Source of the DNA: a virus
Virus record (IMG/VR): IMGVR_UViG_3300046453_000026
Location: 1-64,000 of that record
DNA length: 64,000 nucleotides
Reading direction: 5' to 3' (one strand)
The position numbers and the translations under genes were made by a program. Every line of letters begins with the position of its first letter. The stretch's first letter is position 1. A model generated the notes under the pieces. That model did no database searches. It was not told the DNA's origin and saw only the letters and a list, made by a program, of their open reading frames with translations. Below are positions 34,285-42,914 of the stretch, piece after piece.

Positions 34285-37200
34285 CTACTCTCGCAAGGTC
34301 TCTCCGTCATTAAATATCTTCCGGTCCTCGTCCGGGTTCGGAATAGGGACGATGACGCCGACCCCGAAAGGTACAGGCTGGCGGCTCACCAGCTCTCCGT
34401 GTTCGTCCTCTTCAATCCACGGAGGCTTCGGAAGTGCGATGACGTAGGCAGCAGTCTCGTCGTACAGGTCGTACTGGGAAATGGCGTAGCCCAGCGCCTG
34501 CTCAAACAAGTTGGTAAAGCAGGTCTCCTGTGCTTCCTTGTCGTCATCATTACCCTTGCCCTTAGTTTGCACGTATCCCTTGGCATTGATGGCGTCCAGC
34601 TCTCGCTGTCCGATGCCCCGGTACATCACGTTGGTGTCACCGCCGAAGGGGTCGTTACCTGCCGGGTCTGGGATGATGGACTTCCACAGCTCCCGGTACT
34701 GGGCAATGGCCTGCTGCCGCTCGGCTTCATCCTTGCCCTTGACGATGCAAGGGACGTGAGTGTAGTCGAGGCCTTTGGAGGCTATCCAGCGGTGGTGACC
34801 ATCGTGGACATCGTTGTCGTACCCGATCTCGACAGGCTTCAGGCCGACGCCCTGCCGCATCTTCTCCATGTTCTCGCGCACCTTGTCCCAGTTGGTCGCT
34901 CCCTCGGTTTGGTAGATCATTTGCAGGCGGTTCACTGGGATGTAGATAACTTCCGAAGGGTCGGTCTCATGGTCGATATCGTAGGCGCTGCGCTCGGTAA
35001 TGCCAGACTCGATCCCATCCGGGTCCCGGCGGGCTTGTAGGGCTTGGTTTCGGGCATTATAGTTGTTCACCGCCTGATCTCCACGCTTCCGAAGCTCAGT
35101 AGCATTGAAGAACCTCAATGGTTCACCCTTTACCCGTTCTATATCCCGGATAAAGTCTAGGACCTGACCCTTTTGAAGTTCCATGTCCAGCGCCTTCTTC
35201 AGGGCCTTGGTCTTAGTGATGTGCTTCAGCAGCGCATCCATGGCGGCGTGCATGTGCTTGCGCTCGTCACCTACTGGGAACGGCGCGTCGAGGTTTCCCT
35301 TGGAAGTCTTCGTGTCCCACACAAGGTAGTTGTTTTTACGCTTCTTGGCGGTCAGTTTATCCTCGATCATGGACTCGAACACCCGGGCAAACATCTCGCA
35401 TCCTTGGGCGTAGTACGGCTTCCCGCCTCCGTCGAACTCTTGCATCCGGGTGTAGTACTCACTCTTACCTGTCGGAACCTGAATCTCGCCCTTGTACTCG
35501 GCCCCGGTCTTACGTTTCATCTCGTAGGCCACCATGTGGGGCAGGGCATTAAGCTCTTTCGTGTGGTTACGCTGCGCAATCTTAATACGCTTCTCCCGAT
35601 CCTTATCGGATTTCACGAACGAGCTGTTCATCACACGGTTGACCGCGCGGTCGTACTCGTTGTCAATCTTGTCCTTCCAGCGGGTGTACACTGCTTCAGG
35701 GCTATCCCCTGCCTCTATTTCCCGGCGCATACTCGGGTAGTAGGAGCCTGCGGGTCTAGCGGTGGAGTCTATCGAGACTTTCGTCACTCCACCGGGCTGT
35801 CCCGGTGCAGGCTTGCGAACGGCTTCCATCAGGTCACCGTATAGCCTCTTCAGCTCGGGGTCCCCATCGCCCATCGACTGCGGCGCATCGGATGCCAAGG
35901 ATAGCGATCCAGCGCTACCATGCGAGTAGGCATACATGATATTGTCCATCGCATGGCCCCACTCATGCGCGAGGGACCCCGCGCCGCCGAACTTGGTCAT
36001 GTTGATGACCTTACGGTCCGGCTCATAGTGGGCTACTGCTCCAGCTTTACCACGAGCACCGAACGCTATCGACAGCCGCCCATTCAGGGATACGTCCTTG
36101 TCCTCCACTCCGATGATATCAGCGAGGTCACTGAAGGCTTCGGAAGCACGCTTCAGGTGGTACAGGCCAGACGAATCGTCCACCCAGTTACCAAACTCCA
36201 CGCCCTTCATGTTGAACTGCTTGACCATGTCCTCCGGCTTCTTGACGGTCGTTTCCTTCCCACCTGTTCGCTGGTGCTCACTGACGGCCATGCGCTCCCA
36301 CTTCTTCCTGCCTGCTCCCCGTGTGGAGGAACGGTCCTTCTCGTCGGCCCCATCTGCTGCGGCTTCGGAAGGCTTGAAGTAAGTGTCCCAGTTCAGCTTC
36401 TTGTCGACCACTGTCTGGAAGGTGCGCACGCGAGAGTTGCCGTTTGTGAAGAAGTTATTCAGCTTGTCTCCCATAGCCTCGAAGTCCATAACCTTCTTGG
36501 CGGCTTCGGCCTTGCTGATACGCTCGTTGTAGTAATCGTGGTTGAAGTAGGAGGCTGAACCGCTGTTTGCTACCTTATGCTTCAGCTCCGCCAGCCCGTC
36601 ACCCTCTCTTGCAATGGTGCCCAGCTCAGACACGGACTTCCGAATGTTGTCCCACGTCTTAATAGGGGCGAGCACCCGGTGAAGCTGCCGGATACCGTTC
36701 AGGTAGGCCGCACGATCCTCGGGCTTGTCACCCGCAGGCTTCGGTGCTACCCGGTCGTATATAAGCTGCTTCAACATAGCAGCGTTAATCTCCACACCGT
36801 TCTTCTGCTCCTGCTCGAAGTCTACAGGTGGCAGGATGTTCTTCTTCACACACATCTTCTGTGCCACTTCCGGCGCAACCTTCTCCAGCGCTTCAAGGTT
36901 CTGCATCGTCGGCTCGGTAGTAAAGTTCTTTTGGAACGTGTCCTTGCGAGCGCCGCCCACCTTGTCGCCTACGTCGTAGGCCAGCTCTCGGTTAGCTTGG
37001 GCTTCGGAACGAATGTCGGCTACCTTGCCCGGCGCTTTCGCTTGTTTGCCCCCTGCCGGAGCCGCTTTTGGTGACTTCGGCTTCGCGGCTGGTTTGCGGT
37101 CTGGTTTGATGTCCACAGGTACTGTGAGTGTGGCGGGCTGCTTACCTCGAACAGGCTTCTTTCCAGCTCCGCCCACTGTTCCTGAGTCGATTTCTTTTCC

Positions 37201-37704
37201 AGCGGCGGGCTTTCGCTTAGCCGCAGGTTTGCCAGCGCTGCTACCAGCCTCGCCATCGACGGCCTTCCCAGCCCCACGACTATTACCCTTTGCCGCTCCT
37301 CCACTGGCTGCGCTCCCCTTCTTTGCCGCTACTCGTTTTTGCTTGGCTGCGGCCTTGGCTTCAGCGTCAACGTTGGCCTGATGCTTCTGAAGCTGCGGTT
37401 TGGTGGCCTTCTTCGCGCCACCACTAACTGCCGGAACCGATCCTGCCAGTACCTTGCCGTCCTTGACGTAAATATGGTGACCACTCATGGTCACCCATTG
37501 CCCACCCGGAGGCAGTTCCTTATGAACCGCCTTGGCTTGGGTCTTCGTTATCTTCGTCGTCTTCTTTGTCGTACTGGCGGTACCACTCCCCGCAGATTTT
37601 ACCTTCGTCTTCGTCGTCGGTGGTTTGGTCGTCGTGCTTTTCAGTGCCTTCCGAAGTTCCTCCGGGTTGTTGATGATGTTCAGGCTGCTCGCGTCCAGTA
37701 GCAT
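34285..37704 (-). CDS. Polyvalent protein: LPD1-type zincin, ParB-like and possible ART domains
   Basis: The ATG at 37704 has AAGGGGGAG upstream. The 1139-residue product starts with a disordered Lys/Ala/Thr-rich region of about 240 residues that includes a small WVTMSGHHIYVKDGK motif. Near residues 500-600 lies the LPD1-type block of large polyvalent proteins: GVEFGNWVDDSSG, LSIAFGARGKAGAVAHYEPD and the zincin motif SLAHEWGHAMD (HEWGH near 580). Near 930-1010 is a ParB-like domain (VHDGHHRWIASKGL near 969). The last 115 residues (VMYRGIGQRELDAINAKGY, then CFTNLFEQALGYA) resemble an ADP-ribosyltransferase fold. Its place beside the MuF-type gene suggests loading into the head and delivery into the host (inference). 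Confidence 0.83.
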   Translation of the reverse strand: MLLDASSLNIINNPEELRKALKSTTTKPPTTKTKVKSAGSGTASTTKKTTKITKTQAKAVHKELPPGGQWVTMSGHHIYVKDGKVLAGSVPAVSGGAKKATKPQLQKHQANVDAEAKAAAKQKRVAAKKGSAASGGAAKGNSRGAGKAVDGEAGSSAGKPAAKRKPAAGKEIDSGTVGGAGKKPVRGKQPATLTVPVDIKPDRKPAAKPKSPKAAPAGGKQAKAPGKVADIRSEAQANRELAYDVGDKVGGARKDTFQKNFTTEPTMQNLEALEKVAPEVAQKMCVKKNILPPVDFEQEQKNGVEINAAMLKQLIYDRVAPKPAGDKPEDRAAYLNGIRQLHRVLAPIKTWDNIRKSVSELGTIAREGDGLAELKHKVANSGSASYFNHDYYNERISKAEAAKKVMDFEAMGDKLNNFFTNGNSRVRTFQTVVDKKLNWDTYFKPSEAAADGADEKDRSSTRGAGRKKWERMAVSEHQRTGGKETTVKKPEDMVKQFNMKGVEFGNWVDDSSGLYHLKRASEAFSDLADIIGVEDKDVSLNGRLSIAFGARGKAGAVAHYEPDRKVINMTKFGGAGSLAHEWGHAMDNIMYAYSHGSAGSLSLASDAPQSMGDGDPELKRLYGDLMEAVRKPAPGQPGGVTKVSIDSTARPAGSYYPSMRREIEAGDSPEAVYTRWKDKIDNEYDRAVNRVMNSSFVKSDKDREKRIKIAQRNHTKELNALPHMVAYEMKRKTGAEYKGEIQVPTGKSEYYTRMQEFDGGGKPYYAQGCEMFARVFESMIEDKLTAKKRKNNYLVWDTKTSKGNLDAPFPVGDERKHMHAAMDALLKHITKTKALKKALDMELQKGQVLDFIRDIERVKGEPLRFFNATELRKRGDQAVNNYNARNQALQARRDPDGIESGITERSAYDIDHETDPSEVIYIPVNRLQMIYQTEGATNWDKVRENMEKMRQGVGLKPVEIGYDNDVHDGHHRWIASKGLDYTHVPCIVKGKDEAERQQAIAQYRELWKSIIPDPAGNDPFGGDTNVMYRGIGQRELDAINAKGYVQTKGKGNDDDKEAQETCFTNLFEQALGYAISQYDLYDETAAYVIALPKPPWIEEDEHGELVSRQPVPFGVGVIVPIPNPDEDRKIFNDGETLRE

Positions 37705-37981
37705 CGGTTTGCTCCCCCTTCTCATGCAAGATGGCAGGGACTGCGTTGTCCGTGTAGTAAGCATTGACATGACCTTCGCCCACGTCCACCTTCACCAGCT
37801 TTAGTAGCCCCTTGCGCACCAGCTTCTTTAGTCCGTTCTTGCTGATCATATCCGACTCTGTAAGCACGATTCCTGCGACAGGCATCCCGGTGGATACCAC
37901 CATGCCGTCAATGGCGGTCAGAACGAAGCCCTCGCGGGATTGTCTGAATTGCAGCGTGCCCTCGGTCTGTGGGTAATTCAT
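37520..37981 (-). CDS. Small head-region protein with acidic tail overlapping the next gene
   Basis: The 153-residue protein has a beta-rich N-terminal domain (LQFRQSREGFVLTAIDGMVV, then IVLTESDMISKNGLKKLVRKG) that resembles the short domain of YqbF-type proteins, and a very acidic, Gln/Asp/Glu-rich tail. Its last 61 codons (37520-37704) overlap the start of the 1139-residue gene in another frame, far more than the 4-20 bp overlaps elsewhere. AAAGGAGCTGG precedes its ATG. Either both proteins are real, or a frameshift joins them. Confidence 0.65.
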   Translation of the reverse strand: MNYPQTEGTLQFRQSREGFVLTAIDGMVVSTGMPVAGIVLTESDMISKNGLKKLVRKGLLKLVKVDVGEGHVNAYYTDNAVPAILHEKGEQTDATGREQPEHHQQPGGTSEGTEKHDDQTTDDEDEGKICGEWYRQYDKEDDEDNEDPSQGGS

Positions 37982-38001
37982 AGCTACCAGCTCCTTTATA
38001 A

Positions 38002-38505
38002 TTAGGCCTCAGTGACTTCGACCTGTAAGTATACAACAATCATGAACCGATGCTGCTCTGCGATGCGCGCCAGCCGCATGAGAGTAGGAGGCACCAGCAC
38101 TTTAAGTTTTACGCGAGCCGGGTCAATGGTCAGGTCTCTTTCCTTTGTGGTGAACACCTTACGCTCTTCAGCCGGAAGGTATCCCTCTGGATATGTCTCT
38201 ACTGCGCTATACGCGCTTGGCAGGTGGACGGTCATTGGTTCCTGACCTTCGGAAGGTACGAAGCCGTCAAAGTGCGGAGCCAGTAGCCCTGCAATTGCGT
38301 ACCCTAATCCCTCAGCAAAGTCCTCTGTCGCCTTTGCAACAACATCATCGTCGTTCTCATAGGCCTTGTACGTGTAGGTGCGCCCGTAGCACTTAGTGCC
38401 GCCTGTGGTGAACACCTTCTCGTTAGGTAATGCCTCATACAGCCCGCCTATCTCCAGTTGCTGCGAGTTGTGCTCATACGGAATGTTCTCAATTTCGAGT
38501 CTCAT
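38002..38505 (-). CDS. Conserved head-region protein of unknown function
   Basis: The 167-residue protein is a mixed alpha/beta chain with KVFTTGGTKCYGRTYTY near residue 30 and a C-terminal strand RFMIVVYLQVEVTE. It has no recognised catalytic motif. It is the first gene after the promoter at 38544-38571 and may therefore be the head of the polyvalent operon. AGGGGATG precedes the ATG. Confidence 0.58.
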   Translation of the reverse strand: MRLEIENIPYEHNSQQLEIGGLYEALPNEKVFTTGGTKCYGRTYTYKAYENDDDVVAKATEDFAEGLGYAIAGLLAPHFDGFVPSEGQEPMTVHLPSAYSAVETYPEGYLPAEERKVFTTKERDLTIDPARVKLKVLVPPTLMRLARIAEQHRFMIVVYLQVEVTEA

Positions 38506-38543
38506 TGTCCTTCATCCCCTTAATTGGTATTTGATGGCCCCAT

Positions 38544-38571
38544 GCTATACTAGGCCTTCCGAAGCCGTCAA
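38544..38571 (-). promoter_or_regulatory. Sigma-A-type promoter with CTTCGGAAG in the spacer
   Basis: TTGACG (38566-38571) is followed after 16 bp by TATAGC (38544-38549) on the minus strand. The 9-mer (38556-38564) begins one base after the -35, the same register as in the HU and structured-RNA promoters. It overlaps the last codons of nothing: it starts 4 bp beyond the MuF gene stop and drives the genes from 38505 downward. Confidence 0.8.
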
Positions 38572-38574
38572 GCA

Positions 38575-39867
38575 TTAAAGATTTGGATCAGGCGGCAGTC
38601 CTCGCTTGGCGCGCTCTTCCTGAATCAACTCAGAGGCGGACTTCAGCGTCGGTACGCCCTCCACCATCTTGTAGAACCGGGAGATGCGGTGCCAGCGGCA
38701 GCGACATAGCGGGTGCATTGGGATGCACGGACGGTATGTAGCCACTCTGCGGCCGAAGTTGGTCTTTCCCGGCCACACCATCTGTGCGTCGCTGGCCTCG
38801 GACTCTTCGGAAGGCGGCTCCCGTAGCACGGTGAACTGCTTGCCGATGACCATCTCCTTGCAGTGCTTGCAGGCGTCCACGCTGCCCATCCCAATCACCT
38901 GCTCACCATCCTCCAGCTCTGACAGGTAGGCATCGCTCGCTACCATTGCCAGCTCCGTGATAGCTACACGTCTCCAGTCCCTATTCTGCTCCCCGTACAG
39001 GTCGAATAGCTCCTGTTCGAGGCGCTTCGGAAGCCAGCGCTCCTTCTTGGCCCGGATGATTAACTGCTTGATTCCCGCCCGGTGCCTGTCGTCCACTTCC
39101 TGCACCTTGTCTGCTGCGCCGTGGGTGGCATGAGAAACGGCTGCGGCTTCACGGGGGGTAAGTGGGAGGATGGTAACCTTGTGTCCTTCTGAAGCCTTCT
39201 CACGGGCTTCTCGTTCTGTAAGGACGACGGACTCTCTCCGGGAGGCTTGGATGCTCTCCGGGAATCGGTCAACCATGGCCCCGATGGTGCTGATAACCTG
39301 CTTCTCGGACTCGTTGCGAATCTTGCCGATAAATCCCGCACGTACCATGTAGGCCTCGACAGTTTTCGCATAGTCCGGTAGGCGGGACCGTAGCATTTTG
39401 TCGATCTTTGCCAGCTCCGCCTTCTTGAAGGGGTTGGTGTCCTGAATGTACTTGACGAAGGACTCCCGCCGCTCCTTGGAGACGGCCACAAGGTCCGATA
39501 TGCGGCGCTTGGCGTTACCCATCCAGCCCTGCTTCGACTTTGTCAGGTCGTCTGCATAGGTCTCATACTCTAAAGTGAATGCCTTCTCGGTGTCCAGATC
39601 GTCAACGTTTAGGCCCAGCGCAGCAAATATGTCGGCCATACGCTGAGCGCTGGCTTCCTGAAGCTCTTCGTATAATCCGTCCTCTGCCTGCCCCAGCAGC
39701 TCGTCGCCATTACGTTCCCACATGTTGTGCTCGTCTCCCTTGCCTGCTACCACGTTCATGATCTTCGGAAGCTCCATGGCTTGGCGGAGAGTGACCAGTA
39801 TTTGCTCCCGCACTTCAGCGGGAGCTTGTTGGATGTCCTTCGGAAGCTGGATGTTTAGCTTGTTCAT
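38575..39867 (-). CDS. MuF-type minor head protein
   Basis: The 430-residue protein is a phage Mu gpF/SPP1 gp7-type head morphogenesis protein that sits at the portal inside the capsid. Its C-terminal part has the family signature: RRVAITELAMVASDAYL, then DACKHCKEMVIGK and CIPMHPLCRCRWHRI, with the paired Cys and His residues. The N-terminal two thirds are long helices. It follows the portal gene after one small gene, the standard order. Toxin or cargo domains often join or follow MuF, and here two giant polyvalent genes follow. Confidence 0.9.
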   Translation of the reverse strand: MNKLNIQLPKDIQQAPAEVREQILVTLRQAMELPKIMNVVAGKGDEHNMWERNGDELLGQAEDGLYEELQEASAQRMADIFAALGLNVDDLDTEKAFTLEYETYADDLTKSKQGWMGNAKRRISDLVAVSKERRESFVKYIQDTNPFKKAELAKIDKMLRSRLPDYAKTVEAYMVRAGFIGKIRNESEKQVISTIGAMVDRFPESIQASRRESVVLTEREAREKASEGHKVTILPLTPREAAAVSHATHGAADKVQEVDDRHRAGIKQLIIRAKKERWLPKRLEQELFDLYGEQNRDWRRVAITELAMVASDAYLSELEDGEQVIGMGSVDACKHCKEMVIGKQFTVLREPPSEESEASDAQMVWPGKTNFGRRVATYRPCIPMHPLCRCRWHRISRFYKMVEGVPTLKSASELIQEERAKRGLPPDPNL

Positions 39868-40091
39868 AGCGCACCTGCTGGTTCACTTCGGAAGGTGTAG
39901 CCATTTAGCGACAGGACGTATATAAAGCCCGGTAGCTGAGCTGCGGGTACTGTAAATACGACGTCAGTCGCTGCATCCTCTCCATCCAGCACGTCGTCGA
40001 TCTCGATGGTGACGACATAGTACTCAGGATGTTCGAGGGCGATAACAGCTTCTGACTCTTGGCTAAATCGGTTGTAGCTCTCCATTCCCAT
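39864..40091 (-). CDS. Small protein between portal and MuF genes
   Basis: The 75-residue protein is a short alpha/beta chain (YYVVTIEIDDVLDGEDAATD, then VPAAQLPGFIYVLSLNGY) with no known motif. Its stop overlaps the MuF start by 4 bp, so the two are translationally coupled. GGGAGGG precedes the first ATG. Role unknown; it is probably made with the head proteins. Confidence 0.6.
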   Translation of the reverse strand: MGMESYNRFSQESEAVIALEHPEYYVVTIEIDDVLDGEDAATDVVFTVPAAQLPGFIYVLSLNGYTFRSEPAGAL

Positions 40092-40110
40092 GTGTGAACC
40101 CTCCCTTGGT

Positions 40111-42042
40111 TTAGTAGTTATCCCAGCTAATCACGATGTTCAGCGTGGTGCCTTCTTCGTCTTCGGAAGCCAGCGACTTCTTCAGCGGGGCAGGCTTGCC
40201 CTTCTGCTTGACCTTTTCCAGTTCCATGTCATGCTTGTGTTCCAGCTTCATCTTCTCCAGCTCTTTCTCGTGCTGATCGTCCGGGTCCGGCTTGTCGTCG
40301 CCCTTGGACTTATCAGCCCCATCCTTCGCCTTGTCGCCGTCTGCCTTGGCTGACTTCTCTTGCATCTTGGCAGCGTTATCGGCCTTCAGCTTCTCCATCT
40401 TAAGCTGGTGCTCCTGATCGGCCTGCTTCTGTTCCATGGTCTGCTCGTGCTGCTTATCCAGCACTTCGAGTTGCTTGCCGTGCCCGTCATCCTGCATCTC
40501 CAGCGCTTTACCGTGCTGGTCGTCTGCGGAGGCCTGCTCTGCTTCTGGATCGTCCGGGTCGGCATTCGGGTCTGTCTGCTGCCCCATCCCGCTCTCTGCC
40601 ATGTACACCTGAATCAGCGTAGCGTTGGCCGGAGCATTTGCCCACTTCGGAAGCTCTCCGCCGTTCTGCTTTTTGATCTCGTCGATGTCCACGTCGTTCT
40701 CTGCCCACACCATGGCGACCGTCTTCACACCGGAGTTGATCTGCTTCTCTTGGCGCTCCATCTTCCGGTCCTCGTCGTCTTCGTCCAATCCCACCCAGTA
40801 GAAGGCGTACTGGTCGTCGATCTGATCGACAATCTCGGAATTGAAGGTATCGGAGAGGAAGTTCATCAGTGGAATGAGGCCCTTGTCCTTGGACTTATCC
40901 ATCTTCTCTTCGGTGTTGTCAGACTGGCTCATGCCCCCGCTCTTGCTCGTCCAGCTCTTGAATCCTACCTCGTTCGGGTCGATCTGATAGACCGCGCACG
41001 CGATGTTAAACAGGAACTCCAGAAACTCGTTAAACTGCATGTCTTGGTTGGACTGCTTCAGCGGTGTCCACTGGAACCCGGAGCCTTCCTTGGAGGCCAT
41101 GATAGGCACAGCCCACTTTCCGGCAGCACCGCTTGTGAGCTGCTTCCAGTGGCGCTTGAACCCTTCGAGCGTCTTGTCATCATAGCTACCGACGAAGGAC
41201 AGAACGCCCTGCGGCAGGTGGCTATGAGTGAAGTATGTCGTATTGTAGCGTACGCCGTTGACGATGCCGCTCACAATCTCCACCAATACCTCCAGCTCTG
41301 ACATTCCGAAGTCCGTGGTCATGATGTCGGTGCGCGGGTTACGGATAGCGTAGGCCAACTCTTCCTCAGTGTACTCTGCCACAATCTGACCGCTAATACG
41401 CTGCACGTAGGCAATGTCCCCGGCTATCTTCTTGCCCCGGTTAGTCATGGGGTCGTACACCACAGGCTCGAACGCATCCGATACAGGCGAGGTGCTAACC
41501 AGCTCAATGGTCGAGCCGTCAAGCGCCCACATCTCCGCCAGATTTCCTCCAATGGTGGGCACGGTCTCAATGGTCACCACGTCGAGGGTCAGCGTGTCGT
41601 CCACGATCTTCCGAAGGAAGGTGTTAAAGTTGTCCTTGCGCTTGCGGTTCTTGGCGTAGCCTGTCTTCAGGAAGAACTCTTCAATCTCGTGGGCCTTCTT
41701 GGCCTGCGCCTCCGTCATCTTCTCTCTGGAGTCCTTCAGGCCGATCTTGAATCCGATGTCTCCGTCGAACCGTGGACGCCGTGCATGTCGGCTGACTTGG
41801 TTCTTCCGGGTCAGCAGGATTGCCGCAATCGCCGGGACCTTTGCCATCGCCCGCAGGGTTCCGAATGGTATGATTGACTGCTTCGACCGTGTACCACCTA
41901 CACCGTAGCTGTTGGCTGGGTCGATGATGGCTGACTTTGGCTGTGCAGCTTGGCGCTCCTGCTCTTCCTTCTCTGCGGAGAGTGCCTTGTGAAGCTGCTG
42001 GCCGTATGGTGCTTTCTCCCACATCTCTAAAATGTTATCCAC
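40111..42042 (-). CDS. Portal protein with long charged C-terminal tail
   Basis: The 643-residue protein is the dodecameric portal through which DNA is pumped. I start at the GTG at 42042 because AAAGGAGGA lies 7 nt upstream, although an earlier TTG is open. Portal features are ARRPRFDGDIGFKIG near the N-terminus, a helical middle with LRKIVDDTLTLDVVTIETVP, and FNIACAVYQIDPNEVGFKSW near residue 390, the usual channel-helix region. The last ~150 residues form a Lys/Glu/Gln-rich coiled coil with several KQxExxxxQK-like turns, ending with LKKSLASEDEE. A terminator precedes the gene. Confidence 0.9.
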   Translation of the reverse strand: MDNILEMWEKAPYGQQLHKALSAEKEEQERQAAQPKSAIIDPANSYGVGGTRSKQSIIPFGTLRAMAKVPAIAAILLTRKNQVSRHARRPRFDGDIGFKIGLKDSREKMTEAQAKKAHEIEEFFLKTGYAKNRKRKDNFNTFLRKIVDDTLTLDVVTIETVPTIGGNLAEMWALDGSTIELVSTSPVSDAFEPVVYDPMTNRGKKIAGDIAYVQRISGQIVAEYTEEELAYAIRNPRTDIMTTDFGMSELEVLVEIVSGIVNGVRYNTTYFTHSHLPQGVLSFVGSYDDKTLEGFKRHWKQLTSGAAGKWAVPIMASKEGSGFQWTPLKQSNQDMQFNEFLEFLFNIACAVYQIDPNEVGFKSWTSKSGGMSQSDNTEEKMDKSKDKGLIPLMNFLSDTFNSEIVDQIDDQYAFYWVGLDEDDEDRKMERQEKQINSGVKTVAMVWAENDVDIDEIKKQNGGELPKWANAPANATLIQVYMAESGMGQQTDPNADPDDPEAEQASADDQHGKALEMQDDGHGKQLEVLDKQHEQTMEQKQADQEHQLKMEKLKADNAAKMQEKSAKADGDKAKDGADKSKGDDKPDPDDQHEKELEKMKLEHKHDMELEKVKQKGKPAPLKKSLASEDEEGTTLNIVISWDNY

Positions 42043-42070
42043 TGTCCTGTCCTCCTTTTCTCCCCGTATC

Positions 42071-42111
42071 AACAAAACAAGGGCTTCGGAAGCCCGTAGA
42101 CTCCGAAGCCC
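42071..42111 (-). terminator. Intrinsic terminator built from the 9-mer palindrome
   Basis: On the minus strand GGGCTTCGGA pairs with TCCGAAGCCC (42081-42090 with 42102-42111) and is followed by UUGUUUUGUUG. The 9-mer CTTCGGAAG at 42084-42092 forms one arm. It lies between the small zinc-ribbon gene and the portal ribosome site. Confidence 0.82.
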
Positions 42112-42123
42112 CTGCTTCAGTGC

Positions 42124-42336
42124 TTAGTGATTTGCCCGACCGTGGATGTGTCCACAACTTGGGCAATGCTTTTCACCAGTCACGGAAGGCGCACGCTTCG
42201 TGCTAGTAATGCCTCTCGGCACCGCCAGCACTCCACAGGCTGCGCATTTCACCTTGGATGGAGACGTGTCTTCCGACTTGTCTGTCATCAGGCGAGTGGT
42301 TCCGTACTGATTACCGCCCTTGCTCGCTTGCGTCAT
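42124..42336 (-). CDS. Small zinc-ribbon protein
   Basis: The 70-residue protein has a disordered N-terminus and a C-terminal ribbon with KCAACGVLAVP and HCPSCGHIHG (CxxC...CxxC). Such phage ribbons may bind DNA or RNA polymerase. It is preceded by an extended -10 promoter (42368-42397) and followed by a terminator, so it may be a separate transcription unit. Confidence 0.72.
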   Translation of the reverse strand: MTQASKGGNQYGTTRLMTDKSEDTSPSKVKCAACGVLAVPRGITSTKRAPSVTGEKHCPSCGHIHGRANH

Positions 42337-42367
42337 ATGAGCACCCCTTTCCGCTTATCGCGCCACT

Positions 42368-42397
42368 ATCATACCAGCAACGGTCACACTTCGGAAG
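42368..42397 (-). promoter_or_regulatory. Possible promoter whose -35 lies in the 9-mer
   Basis: An extended -10 TGG-TATGAT (42368-42376 on the minus strand) lies 17 bp below TTCCGA, which is part of CTTCCGAAG (42389-42397). The -35 is poor by the TTGACA standard, so the 9-mer could instead be an activator or repressor site. It would serve the zinc-ribbon gene at 42124-42336. Confidence 0.42.
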
Positions 42398-42914
42398 TGT
42401 TTTGTTTATGGGCTAAATTCCTTGCCATCACCTTACCACTACATACGCATTTATCAGTGCGGTGCTTGCAGTAGTGAGAGGAGTTACACTCCGCCGCCCA
42501 GTAGGCATCGGACTCTGCTACTTCGGAGAAGCCCATCTTAGCCATGATCATGTCGGAGGTCACTTCTCCCGGATACTCTAACGGGTGAACCCAGCATTCC
42601 ACGAACACGGTCTCACCTACTAATCCCTCCAGTGTCAGTGCAGCGAGCCTGCTGCCTATGCCTCTACCTCGGAAGGCAGGGTGCAGGGCTATCACCTTCC
42701 AGTCTACGAGACCACTCCCGGCACGCACTGCGATGGAAACACCGACGACTTCAGAACCATCGCCAACTACCCACGCCTGCACCGCTCTGCTAAGCATGCG
42801 CTCTGTGTCTTCCAGCGTGTGCGGGTAGCTAAAGTAAATGTGAGCCTTCAGCAGGGCGTTGATCCCCGCAACGTGGGATGCCGTGGCTGCACTAATGTAC
42901 TCCATCGGAGGCAT
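42384..42914 (-). CDS. GNAT-family acetyltransferase with C-terminal Cys motif
   Basis: The 176-residue protein has the GNAT acetyl-CoA-binding signature IALHPAFRGRGIGSRLAALTL (residues about 75-95) and the preceding beta strands. The C-terminal ~35 residues hold CNSSHYCKHRTDKCVCS, a small Cys/His cluster that may bind zinc. It could acetylate a host protein, toxin or small molecule. It overlaps the previous gene by 23 bp and lies within the packaging region, away from any other metabolic gene. Confidence 0.85.
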   Translation of the reverse strand: MPPMEYISAATASHVAGINALLKAHIYFSYPHTLEDTERMLSRAVQAWVVGDGSEVVGVSIAVRAGSGLVDWKVIALHPAFRGRGIGSRLAALTLEGLVGETVFVECWVHPLEYPGEVTSDMIMAKMGFSEVAESDAYWAAECNSSHYCKHRTDKCVCSGKVMARNLAHKQNTSEV

